A stretch of 64,000 nucleotides of DNA from Seriola aureovittata (Eukaryota; Chordata; Actinopteri; Carangiformes; Carangidae), in contig NC_079366.1 in the NCBI RefSeq assembly GCF_021018895.1, positions 26,697,270 through 26,761,269 on the forward strand. Direction: 5' to 3'. How positions within the stretch are numbered: the stretch's first letter is position 1; each line of letters opens with the position of its first letter. Below are positions 23,682-36,520 of the stretch, one piece after another. The translations under genes and the position numbers were made by a program. The notes below the pieces were generated by a model. That model did not search any database. It was not told the origin of the DNA and saw only the letters and a program-made list of their open reading frames with translations.

Positions 23682-26600
23682 TTACTTGGTTTCTTGAGTG
23701 CATATAAACACACTGCACGATAGGTCGGCCCTCCCTGTGACTGCAGCTACTGGACTGAGTCCTGTCTGTATCAAACATGCTTAATATTTATGAGCTGCTT
23801 TGTGATTGTGCTACTTGGACGATGATATTGCAGCAGTGTCTCACACCTGTATGTGTGTTTTCTTCCATTTATGTGTTGCTATTTTTAAGACAATTAAAAA
23901 AGGACCAATAAAATAAGTTTTATAGCAATATATTTGTGTGGAGTGATGGAAGAAAAGAGGAACATCACTCAGAGAGAGACTAGGCCTGATGTTTGTTAAA
24001 ATACCGATAAGCTGTAGTGGTATAATGCCTGTCTAGACTTGTATAAGTTGGTGGAGGAGCGTAAAGCACTTCACTCGTCCCCCACAGTTCAGCCCAGCCT
24101 GTACCCTGCCAGAGGCCAGTCACGGGTAACTGACAGTTAGCATTAACAAGCATGATGGGGCTCCTGTTGTCAGTCAGTAATCAGGCCTTGAGCTGGAAGG
24201 ATGGAGGGATGGATGGGTGGACAGGCGGACAGGCAGAGGGAGGCAGGAGATAAATGGATGAAGAGCAGGGACCAGTGAAGTGTATTTGACTTTAAATGTG
24301 CAGTGGTATCACAGATAATAATAATAATGCAGGGAAGGTGCACAGAAAACAAGGCCAATTAAAACCTTATTGAACCTCATTGAACTTTTGCTTCTGTGAC
24401 CTCTGTCAGTATCTCAGCTTCAGGTGAGATGCTATTTCCAGATGTAAAGAGCTCATTAAGATGAGCAACAAGCGATGGCAGGCCTAAGAGATGTGAGGGG
24501 GGCGAGGGAGGGACTAATAATGCACTTACTGCTTCAGGGTGAGACGTTTGCATATTTCAGCTCCAACAGTTTAATTCTATAAAACCTCAGCCCTAATCAA
24601 GTTGAGAATAACAACTTTTAATTGCATATAACTTGTTGGACGACCTCAGACTGTCAGACACGAACTTAGTGCAATAATTTCAGTGAGTAAAAAGTCTAAC
24701 TGTACCTGTAGGATTTGTAGCTTCCCTGGGAGGATTAAACAGATTTGTATCAGCTGTCAGGAAAGGATGATAGGAAAGGAGTGGACATGTTTGAGAGGGT
24801 TGTTTCTATTGCCAGGTGCCTGCTGGCACACCTGTGTGATGGCTGAGTGCAGGTGACATGCTTATTTCCAACTGCTGACTGACAGGACAGGCTCACAGCC
24901 AGTGAAGTGTGAAGACACATGAGCACTCACACACGCCACATTTTATGACTGATCTGCTGCTGCAGCCGTTACTGCTGGATTCCTAACCTTGCTTGTGGCG
25001 CTTTATCGCTGCGTTCATAGGTTTAGAGCCTCAGTGGAAAAACCGGTGCCACCAAAATTCATCCTGAACCAAAAGGGGTGTAACCAATCGTGCCACACGG
25101 AAATACCAAAGCAGGTTGGTAATCACTCTTGTAGCACAGATAAGTTGGCGGGTTTCCATTCTACATTCTCTGGCTCTAGGAAACAGAACATTTTAATGGA
25201 CATCAGCATGTATCTATTAGATATTTACTGGATTTTACTTTACTTTGAGTTATCTGAGTGTGCACAGATCTGTTAAAAAAAAAAAGAGTTACACCAATGT
25301 GTCACTGTCACATTTTCATGCTTAAAGAATCTATACTTGAGTGGAGTCACAGTTAGATGTGTAGTCTCCAACTTATTCAGCTTATTTATCCCTGTACACA
25401 CAGGGTGGAAACTTAGACCGTTTGTGGTCTGAAGGAGAACGACTAGAAGACCGCCATCGCTTTGATAAACATCAGGAAATATGATGCTACCAAGCGAACA
25501 AATCATAGTTGTTGTGGTCTTTGTCACCGTAACGTGTAGTTACATTTCTAGGGAGGTGCATGTCAGGCTATGGTGACGGGTACAACCACACCGTACTTAC
25601 GCCATACCTGCACCACATCTACAGCCTCAATTCTAGGCAGAGGTGTAAACTGGCTTTAACACACTGGATTTGCTTTGAGGGAAAACACCACCTCGAATAC
25701 AAGTCTCCACCTTGATGACAACTATTGCAGTGCCACCTTGACCTCTGCTTACTAAGACGGTCACTATTAACAACATGTTTTCTTGTTCTGGACAGTCCAT
25801 ATAAAGAATAATTAGTAAACAAAACAAGGACCAAGAGCTGGTGAGCCAGCAGGCACAGCACAAGAGATCTGGCCCTGAAACACCGAGAGGGAGTGCAACA
25901 ATCATCGGTGACGTTTGTTACACCTGTGTCTCATAAGACAAAACGTGTGATAAAGCAAAATGAAAAAGGCTCAGCGTCAAGCTAAAATATTTCAGCTTTC
26001 AAAACTATTATATTTGTAGATTAAATGTCAAGCGTTGGTTCTACATGATTTACTGGCAGACAGTAGGGTATACACTCCTCTGAGATCAGGGACTTGTCAC
26101 TGCAGTTCTGTCTTGGAACGACTTCAGCAAATAATCAGTTTAAAAAAAATGAAAAAAAAGTATCTGTTGGCTTTGGCCCACAAACACCTCAAGCCAAAGA
26201 CAGATTAAGTTGTAAACAGGCAGGTTCTAGTTGTTTTACTTTGCATCCCCTCACAGCGATGATTCCTAAATCCACAGAGGAGAGAATGGAGGTCTGACAA
26301 GCAGCAGCAACACACCTACGTGCCGCTTTGCATTTTCATCATAGCAGCAGCAGCATAGCTGGCATCTCTGCCATACTTGAGTCAGACACCAAAAACACAC
26401 CAGGCGTCACTGAGGCAGCCACATGGCCCAAATCCATCCACCGGGGTGACAGAGGTCGCTGGCAAATAATGATTGATTATAAGACAGTAATCTGGTTTGT
26501 TGGGTTGTTCTTTCATATTCTACGTGATGATCTCCTCACTTCTCCTGAAACTACTGGGAGTAACAAGGTTAAGCAGCGGCTAACAACAACTTTGCTGCTC

Positions 26601-27379
26601 TTTTGAAGTTGATGAAAATGCTCTCTCTACTTTTGCTCATGCAAGGACAAATGTAGACGTGGAGAGGGACAGAGTGCCAGAGGTTAATAGAGGCACAGAG
26701 TAAGGAGAACTGGTGGGAAAGACGAAAACACAGCAGGTAAGAAGAGACCTGACTCCAATCAGATCAGGATCAGCAGCCAGTGAAAGCTTGACGAGAGGTT
26801 TTTCTATAAGGAGGCAGGAGGCGACTGGTCATGCTGCCTTTGTGTGCAGTGTATATGTATTTGTATGAAAGATGTTAAAGCAAAGAGAGTAAGAAAAGAG
26901 AAGAGCTTTCAGTGCAGCTGGAGAGAAAGAAGACTGTGTGTGGGAGGTTGTGTATGTAATTAAGCTTTAGCGTTAATAGTTAGCATGTGTATGATTGTTT
27001 CTTTCACACATCCCATTGTGTTCTGTGCGACTTATTTATGTGCTGCTATTGTCAGTCGAGAGGCTTTTGCTTTGTTCGGCTCAGAGCCGGCACGCAGTCG
27101 GCTCACTGTCATCTAAAGTGAAGACTGCACACAGGCCCTTTAATGCATCGTCTCCTGCCCTCTTTCAATGAGAGAATTCCATGTGTTTATTGGTTTTAAT
27201 TTTCTCAACATGCTCCTCATGACTATCTCTTCATCCATCATACATTTTTGCTGTTTCACATTAAAACTGCTCTTTGGATTTTTTTGGACTGAGGCACAGA
27301 AAAAAAAAGACTGACTGGTCTGGAAAGAGTTGAAACAAACGTGTTAATCCATCTCTCATTGATTCAATTATGGAAGCAA

Positions 27380-27790
27380 ATCTGTTTCACCAAATTTAGA
27401 AATTTAAAAGCCCATAAATTTCTAGCACAGATTTTTTTCCAAATTGAAATCATCTTTTTTTAAATTTTATTCACAATAACTGACTTCACTGTTATTTTTC
27501 AATGTTGACAAATTCAGAATGAAAAAATTAAAGATTTAAAAAATTTGAATCATAAATATTCAAGTTGCTCAGATTCAATAGTCCAAATTCAGATCCCAAA
27601 ATTTGAATTAAAAAATTTTGATTCACCATCCAGAATAACAAGGATAAGCAATCGATTCTGTCTAAAACCGAACCAACATGCAGCCAATCAAGTTACGTGC
27701 GTATGGTCATCAATCCGATACTTCATTTCAATGCAAAAAATTCACTGCTACAAATTCGCAGGCGTTTAAATTTCAAAATATGGTGAGAAA
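27380..27790. repeat. AT-rich, AAATTTGAA-dense segment, probable dispersed repeat
   Basis: Words of the AAATTTGAA / TTCAAATT type recur densely (about 27455, 27542, 27600-27625, 27755-27775). They are followed by GAACCAACATGCAGCCAATCA at 27669-27689, which resembles the interior of a fish repeat I have seen but cannot name. There is no coding capacity despite short open frames. Confidence 0.3.
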
Positions 27791-29124
27791 GATTTGCCTC
27801 CATATTGGATCCATCCATGGACACTGGAAGTGTTCAGCAGCGGTTGCAGGGACAGCACATGTGAATGTATGAGTTGTTGATCCACATTATGTTATGCCAT
27901 TCGCAGGTTTGAACTCTGTACAGAATGACTTACAGGACCTGATCATCAACACGTCATCACCCACAACAATAGCACTGATACAGTTTATCATTCATTTCAA
28001 TGTGACAACTGAATCGTTTGCACAGTCACAACACACAATGCAACGACCTTCAGCACAAAGACAAGTGACAAAAACATGAGCCAGGCTCAAATTTTGCTAA
28101 TCAACATTAACACATCAGCAGCAATCACATGACTGTGAACGCACCATCCACTGATCAATATGGGACATGTACAAAGCAGCAAATCCAGTAATGGAAAAAG
28201 TTTGTACTAGATCAAAATAAGCGTAAAAGTAGCATCTGAGACATTTTGTGCATATGTGTGTGTGTGTGTATGTATATCATCAGTTATCCTGACATATGCT
28301 TGCTTGTTCATGTGCGTGTACAGTATATTATGAACTTTTACCCGTTCACACAACAGCCATTAAGGCAAAGAGTTTGAAGTGGTTAAACCGATTTTTCCTC
28401 TTCGAGCTTTTCAGCCATGAGGTAACAGGATATTCCACTGCGGGGAGTTTCAGGGGTGGGGGAGTTAAGGTAAGGGTTGTACCGCTAACTCATGTCCCCC
28501 TTTTTTTTTTCTCTCCACGGGAATGAGGTCATCTCCCTGTAGACAGACCTTCTGACAAAATTTATGATCCACTCTCTGCTTCTTTGTACCGTCATTCCTG
28601 ACTCTCCTGCCCCTCCTCTTTAGTTGGGCTCTATCTGCAGCGTTAAGTCATACCTGAAACTTTGCAACAGACATGAGCTTGTTTTGTTGCTCCTGCATTA
28701 CGGCAGCCACTGTGGTTGTTTTAGTCAACAGTATTTCTAGGTTCCCCTTAGTGATTTCTTTAATCTTCATAATGCTCCCTGCTGATGTGGGTGTAAATAA
28801 ATAAAGAATACCAAACCTTCCTATCCTGGAAGGATTAAACCACAGTTGCTGTTCTGCCTCCCTTTGATATCGCAGTGCTCACCCCTGACAGGAATGAGGA
28901 GGAAAAACAATACAAAGCAATGGCAAAGAACTGGAGGTGCTGCGGATCTGCCTTTAATTAAATACTTTTGATCCACTGGCACGCCCCAGATGAAGTTAGA
29001 GAAGAGAAGAGGAAATCAATTTTACTTGAGCAGTTTTCATAATTCTACAAACTCAAAATTGAGGAGGTTGGTGTAAATATTCTTTAATAGTTAATCTTAC
29101 TTAAACATTTGTACAGTTTCACTT

Positions 29125-29290
29125 ACTTACTTAAAGGTAACCTGTGGAGTTTTTGACCACTAGTAGAGCTAAAGAACAGTGTTCGGTATGAGTTGGCCCT
29201 TGTTTTGTCGGAGAGGAAGAAGACTGCTAACAAGTAAAGAGATGTTTTACGAGGAAAGGATAATTCCAGTGTATTACAAAAAAATGTAAA
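29125..29290. repeat. Probable dispersed repeat fragment
   Basis: The words AACCTGTGGAGTTTTTGACC at about 29139 and ACTAGTAGAGCTA at about 29159 match a short fish interspersed repeat from memory. No second copy was noticed in this window, so support is recall only. Confidence 0.3.
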
Positions 29291-29744
29291 AAGTAAGAAA
29301 ATAGTCCCTCTCCCTTTCAAAGTCGACTTTCCTTTAATTTTCATTGAGTAATAGTTAGTCAAGTAGCAGTAGTTGTGCTTGACCGGGATTTTCTCTGACT
29401 CCTTCCACCTCAGTCTGAGAGAATGTCAACACTTGTCATATCTGGTTTTTGTTATACACTGTAGGTTTAGTGGAGTCGCTGTGTTTACAGCAGATTTTGG
29501 ATGAATGGAGGCCGTCGTCAGCTACCAGCTATTAAGACACCGAATTTCTCTCTCTCACCGTCTCGTGTCCTTTTCCCTCTCACACTCACTGTCTATTAGT
29601 CTCCCTCTCTGTTCTCTCTCTCTCTACCTTTCTCTTATCACGGGGGAGGACAAAGGTTTATGTGGGTCTTTCATTCTGTCTCACAGTGAGAGATGGCTGC
29701 AGTGTATTGTGGGTAACAGAATCCAGCTGTGTTGTAGACGTGTT

Positions 29745-29788
29745 TGTGTGTGTGTGTGTGTCTGCTGGTGTGAACATGTGCAGGAATG

Positions 29789-29822
<34 letters not shown>
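29745..29822. repeat. Two (GT)n arrays
   Basis: A short GT array (29745-29760) and a longer one (29790-29822) are separated by about 30 bp of unique sequence. The valine/cysteine-rich open frames across them are artefacts. Confidence 0.9.
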
Positions 29823-29824
<2 letters not shown>

Positions 29825-32800
29825 GGTGGCTGTGTGCTGCAGTGCTCCTCAGGTCTCGGGTGGATGTTGACCTGTTTCATGTCATTCTGACGGCGACGTT
29901 TCTCTTTCATCATGCGGCCTTATCTACACTCATACAAATAGCTGAGGATATACTGCGTGCCACAAAGTCTTAGCAGAATGCTCCCTGTCACATTTAATTA
30001 TGAATTTATGAAAGAGCAAAGAGAACGTAACTCCAAGTTGTGTTATTGCAGTGCTATGCAGGACCGATTGCATGTGGTGGATGGCAGATTCTTGGCTTTA
30101 TGATGTGGGCACCCGTTCAGTATCAAACAACAGGACCAACAGGTCGAGATGTTAAAGTAGGCACGCACAGACTAAGCTGTGAGCTTTTCGTTCCTCGCTT
30201 CATCTCCTCCTGCATCCTTGTTTCCTCCCACTTATCCTGTCATTCCTTTGAAAAGCTTTCAAATTAAGAGGAGGTATACCGTGTATAAAGCAGCTGTGAT
30301 CGAATTAACTCATGTTCTTTTAAAATATTGTTATTTCTACACTGCTACTAATTCTAACTACTTCTACTAATAATGATTATTATTCGCTTATTAAATAAAT
30401 TAATATAATCCCAAGGGTCATTCTGCACAGATTTCAAAAAAAGTCAAAACAATCACCAGTGGTGAACCAACACTAAGCTCTTAAAATCAGCTGTTATGAA
30501 CTTTCTGAATGACTTTAAAATGTCACAACACAACACCACAACAACAACAACAACAACATGTAAAAACTGCACAAAAACCATGCATTTACCAAGGTCTGCT
30601 ATGACAACATGATGCCTTCACTGAGCGAGTAAACTTTCAGAAAACAAGTCAAGAAAATAAAAGCTCAAGGATGCAATATATAATTAGTTAGCAACTGGCA
30701 CACGTCAGGAACATAGCATCATTTAAAAAACATAATTTGAAACATAATTTGATATAATTCGATATTTTAATTACTTTAATATGAAATAAAGTAAACAGGA
30801 AAACTATACATCTCGTGAAACGCTTTCACAAGCAATTCGAATTTTCGTAGAGAAACGCGAAAATAAAATAATACAATGCTGCGCTGAGGCGTCACTGACG
30901 GGCCATCAGCTGATCTCTTGGTGACATCAACACATGAGGGTGCAATCACCTCTGGAAAGACTAAAGTTCACTGACATAAGGAGACACTTTATAACCCTAA
31001 AAGAGAAACTCGTCTGTTGTCTCAGCCTCATCTACAGGGAGGTCAGAGGTCACGTTCAGCTACAGAGCAGCAGCCCTTAAGTGGGAAGGGATTCTGTTTC
31101 TTAAACAAGGATGCTTCAGCAGGGCGGATGCCCGCTGTCATGGAGGTTTAAATCCTTATCCTCTGTGGTTGAAGGTTGTTTCTACCTCACCACCCAGCGG
31201 CAGAGAGCTCATAGCAGCGGGTTTCCCTGCAGTAAACTTTGCAGAGAGGCTGTAAATGACGCATCCTCTCAGGAGGGTTTTACCTACAGTGCATGTCCTG
31301 ACACATGTTGGATATGTTAGCTTTAAATTTAAAAAGCAAACTGTAAGATTTGTCAGGAGATGATTTTTTTTTCCTCCTTTTTTCTTGACTCTGAAACACA
31401 ATTATGCCTTCATTCATATTCCATTCATTCCTCTTCTCCTCTGCAATCAAATTGTACCAGCAGCAGCAGCACCCTTAAAGGAATGACAAGCAGCTCTTAT
31501 TATAACCCTGTTACTGTTCTATAAACAGTAAGTGACTGCACACAAAGAAAGATCTGGATTCCCGAGCTGTGCTACTTCAGACTGAGGCATGCGCCTTCAT
31601 ACAAAAGCATTCGTAGGACATAGCAGCAATACTTTGACATAAGCGGAGCATGCTGTTCCACACTTCCAACGCGTGCATTGTTGACATTTGCATTAGCTTT
31701 CTGTCTGAACAATGCTAATGATCACTTCTCTTTTTCTTCTGGCTGATGTGAGAGAGTGAGTGGTTTGGTGACTTAAGCAATGTGATGCCAGACATTTTAC
31801 GGTGGCTGCTTTGCTGTCTCCACTCACCAAAACTAACACTGTCGCATCGGCACTAACACAGTAACATTTCAGTGGTCATATTCAATCCAGTTGCATCTTG
31901 TGATGGACTGTAGCAGAACGTGAGAAAGAATCACACGGTATCCGACCAAAGAGGTCGTGTTTTTGATCATGTCTGTCTGTCTTTCACAGGATATGTCAAA
32001 AACTCCTGCGGACTGTCATGAAATGTGTTGGAAAGTTAAGTTAAGAGTTAAGGGGGAAGTGCTTAGAGTTCTAACGTCCTTTAACGCCTTTTCCCGCCAT
32101 TTCCAAGTTTTGGCCATTACTGAGAGACACTGGACCAACAGGACTCAAATGGAAAGAAAGTTGTAATTGGAAACTCATTCATAAAACTTTATGAAGCTGG
32201 CATCAGATAGAGAGAGGTTGACTCTACGCACTCAGAACACATTGTATCCCACCTCATTTTATTGCCTCGTTGCCGCACATTTGTCCGTTTGTCGTGGTCA
32301 CTTTCTATAAAACACAGAAAAGCATTAGGAACTTGCCGAGAACTGGTATTCACGGACGGGCCAATTAAAACATGGCACTTATCGTTGAGCAGCAGGTTAG
32401 AGGTTTGATCTTTCCCAAGTGAGCCGTAGAAGCTCAACCACCACAACACTGTTAGATTTGGCTGCTTCTGGTTTGTATTAGCTTCTCTTGAAGTCCCAAT
32501 TTTTCTTTTTTAAGACACAAAAGAATCTTGTTTACCCACCTTCTTTCTTCCCTTTCCCTCTTTTCCTTTTGAGCTAAATAAAGACAGAAAATGAGGGAAT
32601 ATTTGCAAATTCCTGCCACGCTGACAAGCCCTGACCTCGCTCAGTGCATGTTATGAGGAGAAAGGAATAAATGGAGGAGACAAAGGGCACAAAGGGAACG
32701 GAGGCATCTGGGCCGGAGGTGCGCTCCTGACTTTAATAAAACATCTTAGGTTTCTCCTTAACTTCCACCTCTGGAGTCTTGGAAAGGGCAAGAGTTTACT

Positions 32801-34372
32801 AACATGAACCAGGTCGGACAGGAGGAAGGGAAAGAGGGAGAGATGTGAGGAGAGAGGGGTGAGGAAGGGGTGACATAAGGATATGTACTGCAAATGCACA
32901 AAAGGCAAAGATGGAGCTAAATACACATGAGGTCAACTGACCCACTCCTGCACTCTGCACTTTGCTCTTTTAAAAACATTACCTGTGTCACTGAACAGTT
33001 CAGTGGAAATTAGAAATGTGTATCATTTCCCACTCAATGGTAGGGATGGTACAGTTTCAAAGTGTTGGCAGTTTTTAAAAAAAAATTATTTTATATTTTT
33101 GTTCATTCAAATTAAAATTCAAAGTGTCATCAGTTTGATTTGTTGTTTTCTTTTCCTCCCTGAGTGAAAATCCCTTTGACTGTTACCAGGGTCACTCTCA
33201 AGTTTCAGTCTTTGTGACTCTTGGATCGTGTCGCACTACAACAAGCAATCCAGAATAAACTTGATGAAATTGGAAAATCCTCTCTTTGGGCTCCAGCTGG
33301 TCTGGAGTCGAAGGTCACAGTCGCCAGAGTTGATCCCGTCATACTAGGCTTCCAAATCATCTGTGTGTGCACTCATCTATATATAATTTGCATGTATTTA
33401 CATCATTTCTAGGCAAGGCTGAATCTAAACTAGAAAAACAACCTTTAGTTCATCCATTACAAACAGAGTCTTTTTTGCCAGCCTTGCAGGCAATGAAACC
33501 TCAGTTTGCCTCAGTAGTCACTGCCTTTAATCAGCTACTCCAGTGAAACGAAAAACAAATATCAATCAAATGTACAACACTTGGAAAGTAAATTATCATT
33601 TCCCACCTTCCCAAATTCATTGTCTGCCTTTGCATTATGAATTAGAGCTTAGCACCCGCCTCCAACCTCCCTCTCCGTCCAACACTCATACATTTACACA
33701 CACACCATACCCACAACAGGGCCGCTTGCCCCCCCCAATTCCCCCACGTTCCTGTGTGTGCCACCAATGTTTTTGGTAATATGATTAGGCAAATATGTCA
33801 AAACATGTGATTGAATATTTGCGTGTGTGTGCCTTCACACTCACAGCATATTTGCCTTGGGTATGTGTGTATGTTGCTGCATTACTGCAGACTGGGTTGC
33901 ATGGGCTAAGGACTGTGTCATAAACACAGGAAAGAGGCTGAATAGGTTTCTCACTTATTCCAGGAGGGGTCACCCTGGGTGGGCTGTATTAACCCGTCGC
34001 CTTGGCCTGTGGGTCCTGATCCCTGGGGTGTCTGCTCATTAAGAATGTAAAACACAAAATTCACTATGATGGAGCAGTCGGTGTGACTGTTTGTATATAT
34101 GCCTGTGTGAGTGTGGAAGATTGTGGAAGGGATAATGAAAAAAATCTCCCGGCATTTCTTTATGAGCCAATTGATTTTGGCTTAAGAAGTTAGACTGAGA
34201 AAAAATCTTTTCTAATTCCTTATTTAGCATGTCTATTAACTTTCTACCTATTATTCTTTAGTTTATTTTATGTATCAATTGGTTTGAACGTGTAAAATTC
34301 GCTCTTAATTACAACAACCTTAGTATGCAACTGGTGACTAACACAAACGATTTCTTCTTTTATGTCTTTCAG

Positions 34373-34393
34373 AGTTTGAGGCCTGACACCACC
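34373..34393 (+). other. vasn: 5' edge of vasorin exon 2 (acceptor and leader)
   Basis: A pyrimidine-rich tract (TTTCTTCTTTTATGTCTTTC) precedes AG at 34371-34372. The remaining 21 bases to the ATG, AGTTTGAGGCCTGACACCACC, give a good start context (ACCACCATG, A at -6 and A at -3). This defines the start codon: the in-frame ATG at 34325 lies inside the acceptor region and would be spliced out. Confidence 0.7.
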
Positions 34394-36520
34394 ATGTTAC
34401 CTTACTTCCTGCTCTTGTTCCTTTCATCTGGTCTGGTGTTATCCTCCGACTGCCCTACAGACTGTTCCTGCCCACTCCAGGACTCGATATTCTGCATTAA
34501 TCGTCGCTCCAGCACTGTGCCACGTGCCCCCGCCACCACCAGAGAACTCTACATCTTCCAGATCGGCATCAGCACTTTGTCCCAAGAAGACTTCAAAGGC
34601 ATGGTGGAGCTGGAGATGCTAGACCTGAGCCAGAATGAGCTGGCAGAGATTCCAGATGGTGTGTTTGAGATGCTGTCAAAGCTGAAGAACTTGGATCTCT
34701 CCTCTAATCACATTACCCACATTTCCAAAGACAGTTTCTCTGGCTTGGTCCAGCTGGAGAGGCTGTATCTCCATGCAAACCGCATTCAGAGTATCCATTT
34801 GGATGCTTTTGAAGGATTAGAGATGCTGCTGGAACTCAAGCTCCAAGGGAACCAGCTCACATCTCTGCCATTCCTTCATTTCCCCAGGCTTCTGCTTCTA
34901 GACCTCAGCAACAACAACATCCCAAACCTAGGAGTCTCAGATCTCCAGACTCCCCACCTAGAAGCCTTTAAGGTGGCCTCTCTGGGGCTTACCTCTCTGG
35001 ATGTGGATCTCATAGCCTCCCTGGGGAACCTCCATGAGCTCGACATCTCCTTAAACCAGTTAGCTGAGGTGCCGCAGGCCCTAAAGCAAGACTCCCTTAA
35101 GGGGCTGATCAAGCTCAGCCTAGCGGCCAACCCATTTGGTGAGCTCAGGATGGAGGACTTCCAGAAATTGACTGGACTTCAAGAACTGGATCTCAGTGGA
35201 CTTAATCTTCAGGGTTTTCCACAGGGTTTCTTCCAGAGCTTCCCTAAGTTGATGCAGCTGACAGCGGCTGAGAACCCATTCAACTGCTTGTGTCCGTTAG
35301 CCTGGTTCCCTGTTTGGCTAAAAGAGAAGGGTGTGATTCTTGGGAGGCCTGAGGTAACCAGATGTCACTTCCCTCTAGTTAACGCTGGGAAGATGCTTTC
35401 AGCGCTGGAACACAAAGATTTTGGATGTCCACCTACAACAACAATGCTGATTGGCTCCCCCATTGGAAGTACTTCTGTTCCCCAGATGCCAACCACCTCT
35501 CCGGAAACCACCCATACCAATGCTATTCCTCCTCCTCCACCACCCAGTGAGGAAACCTTCTCCTCCAAAACAGACAGCTATCCACTTCCACCAGAACCTC
35601 CAGTCTCCCCTAGCTCCACCAGTGGGGACTACGGACAGCACATCTGCCCACCAAACATCTGCCTCAATGGGGGCACTTGTAATTTTGACCCATTGGGTCA
35701 GCTCAGCTGTTTGTGTCCCTCGGGAACCTCTGGCCTCTACTGTGAAAATGTGGATGAAGTTCCTGAGCCACCAAAACCTTCAGCAACAGAAGTTTCAGTA
35801 GTTGCCCCTGCAATTCCTGCTGAACTTGATGCCATCAGCTCACGCCAGGTAACCTCCACATCTATCCTTCTTGACCTGCACCGCTTCATCGAGACACGGC
35901 CACACATCCGTGGCATTAGGTTGACCTACCGTAACCTCTCAGGGCCTGACCGCCGCCCCATGATCCTGAGTGTGCCGGCATCATACCCTGAGTACACTTT
36001 GCGGGGTTTGAGACCCAACTCTACCTACTCAGTATGTGCCAGTCCCCTGAGAGAGAGAGTCAACTCTCGGGCCAACAGCTCTGTAGAAACAGCGTCGTGT
36101 ACAGAGGCTCGCACCGAAGGGGTTCCACTGACATCCTTAGAGCCCAGGGTGAAGACACAGAGCCAGGTAAAATATATTCTAATCCCTGCTCTCGCCGCCC
36201 TGGCACTGGTGCTGGGTTTGGCCGTGGTGGCTGGGACTATCGTCTGTCTGCGGAAGAGGAGGCAGGCCAAGGCAGGAATGGAGCTTGAGCTGGGCCCAGC
36301 TGATCCTGATCCCATGGAACTGGAGGGGATCAAGGCCTGCCTGGAGAATGGGGGAAATGGTACACTACCCCACAAACAGCCTGAGATTGACCGCTGTCAC
36401 ACTCCTCAGCCGCCTCCATCCTCGCAACAAAATGGGGGTTTGGACTATGAGGTACCCTTGATGCAAGGACACTGCCCATCAAATAACAATATAGCATCCC
36501 TAAAGCCGTCTTACTTCTGA
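34394..36520 (+). CDS. vasn: Vasorin, LRR/EGF/FN3 type I membrane protein
   Basis: A 708-residue protein in one exon. Residues 1-18 form a signal peptide (MLPYFLLLFLSSGLVLSS). Residues 20-46 are an LRR N-cap with C20, C24, C26 and C34. Leucine-rich repeats run from about 48 to 290 (LxxLxLxxN units, e.g. LEMLDLSQNELAEIP), and the C-cap at 295-346 has C298, C300, C324 and C345. A Pro/Ser/Thr linker (347-413) includes a seven-proline run. An EGF-like domain has C418, C423, C429, C439, C441 and C450. An FN3-like domain spans about 474-572. A membrane helix (594-619) is followed by RKRR and an 89-residue tail with DYEVPL. This domain order is diagnostic of vasorin, a cell-surface glycoprotein known in mammals to bind TGF-beta and to be shed by ADAM17. 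Human VASN is 673 aa. Extracellular NxS/T sites are at 514, 542 and 561. Whether it is the a or b teleost copy cannot be told. Confidence 0.93.
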   Translation: MLPYFLLLFLSSGLVLSSDCPTDCSCPLQDSIFCINRRSSTVPRAPATTRELYIFQIGISTLSQEDFKGMVELEMLDLSQNELAEIPDGVFEMLSKLKNLDLSSNHITHISKDSFSGLVQLERLYLHANRIQSIHLDAFEGLEMLLELKLQGNQLTSLPFLHFPRLLLLDLSNNNIPNLGVSDLQTPHLEAFKVASLGLTSLDVDLIASLGNLHELDISLNQLAEVPQALKQDSLKGLIKLSLAANPFGELRMEDFQKLTGLQELDLSGLNLQGFPQGFFQSFPKLMQLTAAENPFNCLCPLAWFPVWLKEKGVILGRPEVTRCHFPLVNAGKMLSALEHKDFGCPPTTTMLIGSPIGSTSVPQMPTTSPETTHTNAIPPPPPPSEETFSSKTDSYPLPPEPPVSPSSTSGDYGQHICPPNICLNGGTCNFDPLGQLSCLCPSGTSGLYCENVDEVPEPPKPSATEVSVVAPAIPAELDAISSRQVTSTSILLDLHRFIETRPHIRGIRLTYRNLSGPDRRPMILSVPASYPEYTLRGLRPNSTYSVCASPLRERVNSRANSSVETASCTEARTEGVPLTSLEPRVKTQSQVKYILIPALAALALVLGLAVVAGTIVCLRKRRQAKAGMELELGPADPDPMELEGIKACLENGGNGTLPHKQPEIDRCHTPQPPPSSQQNGGLDYEVPLMQGHCPSNNNIASLKPSYF

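Larger units (their letters stand above)
8821..34372 (+). other. vasn: Inferred vasorin intron 1 (~25.5 kb)
   Basis: It is bounded by GTAAGT at 8821 and by a pyrimidine-rich acceptor ending TATGTCTTTCAG at 34372. No coding exon is recognisable inside on either strand. The content is CA/GT microsatellites, decayed transposon copies and AT-rich DNA. Sub-stretches not listed separately (about 11-13.2, 15-18.6, 20-22, 24-27.3 and 30-34.3 kb) show nothing I can name. Intron identity is inferred from the two splice signals; additional noncoding exons are possible. Confidence 0.45.
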
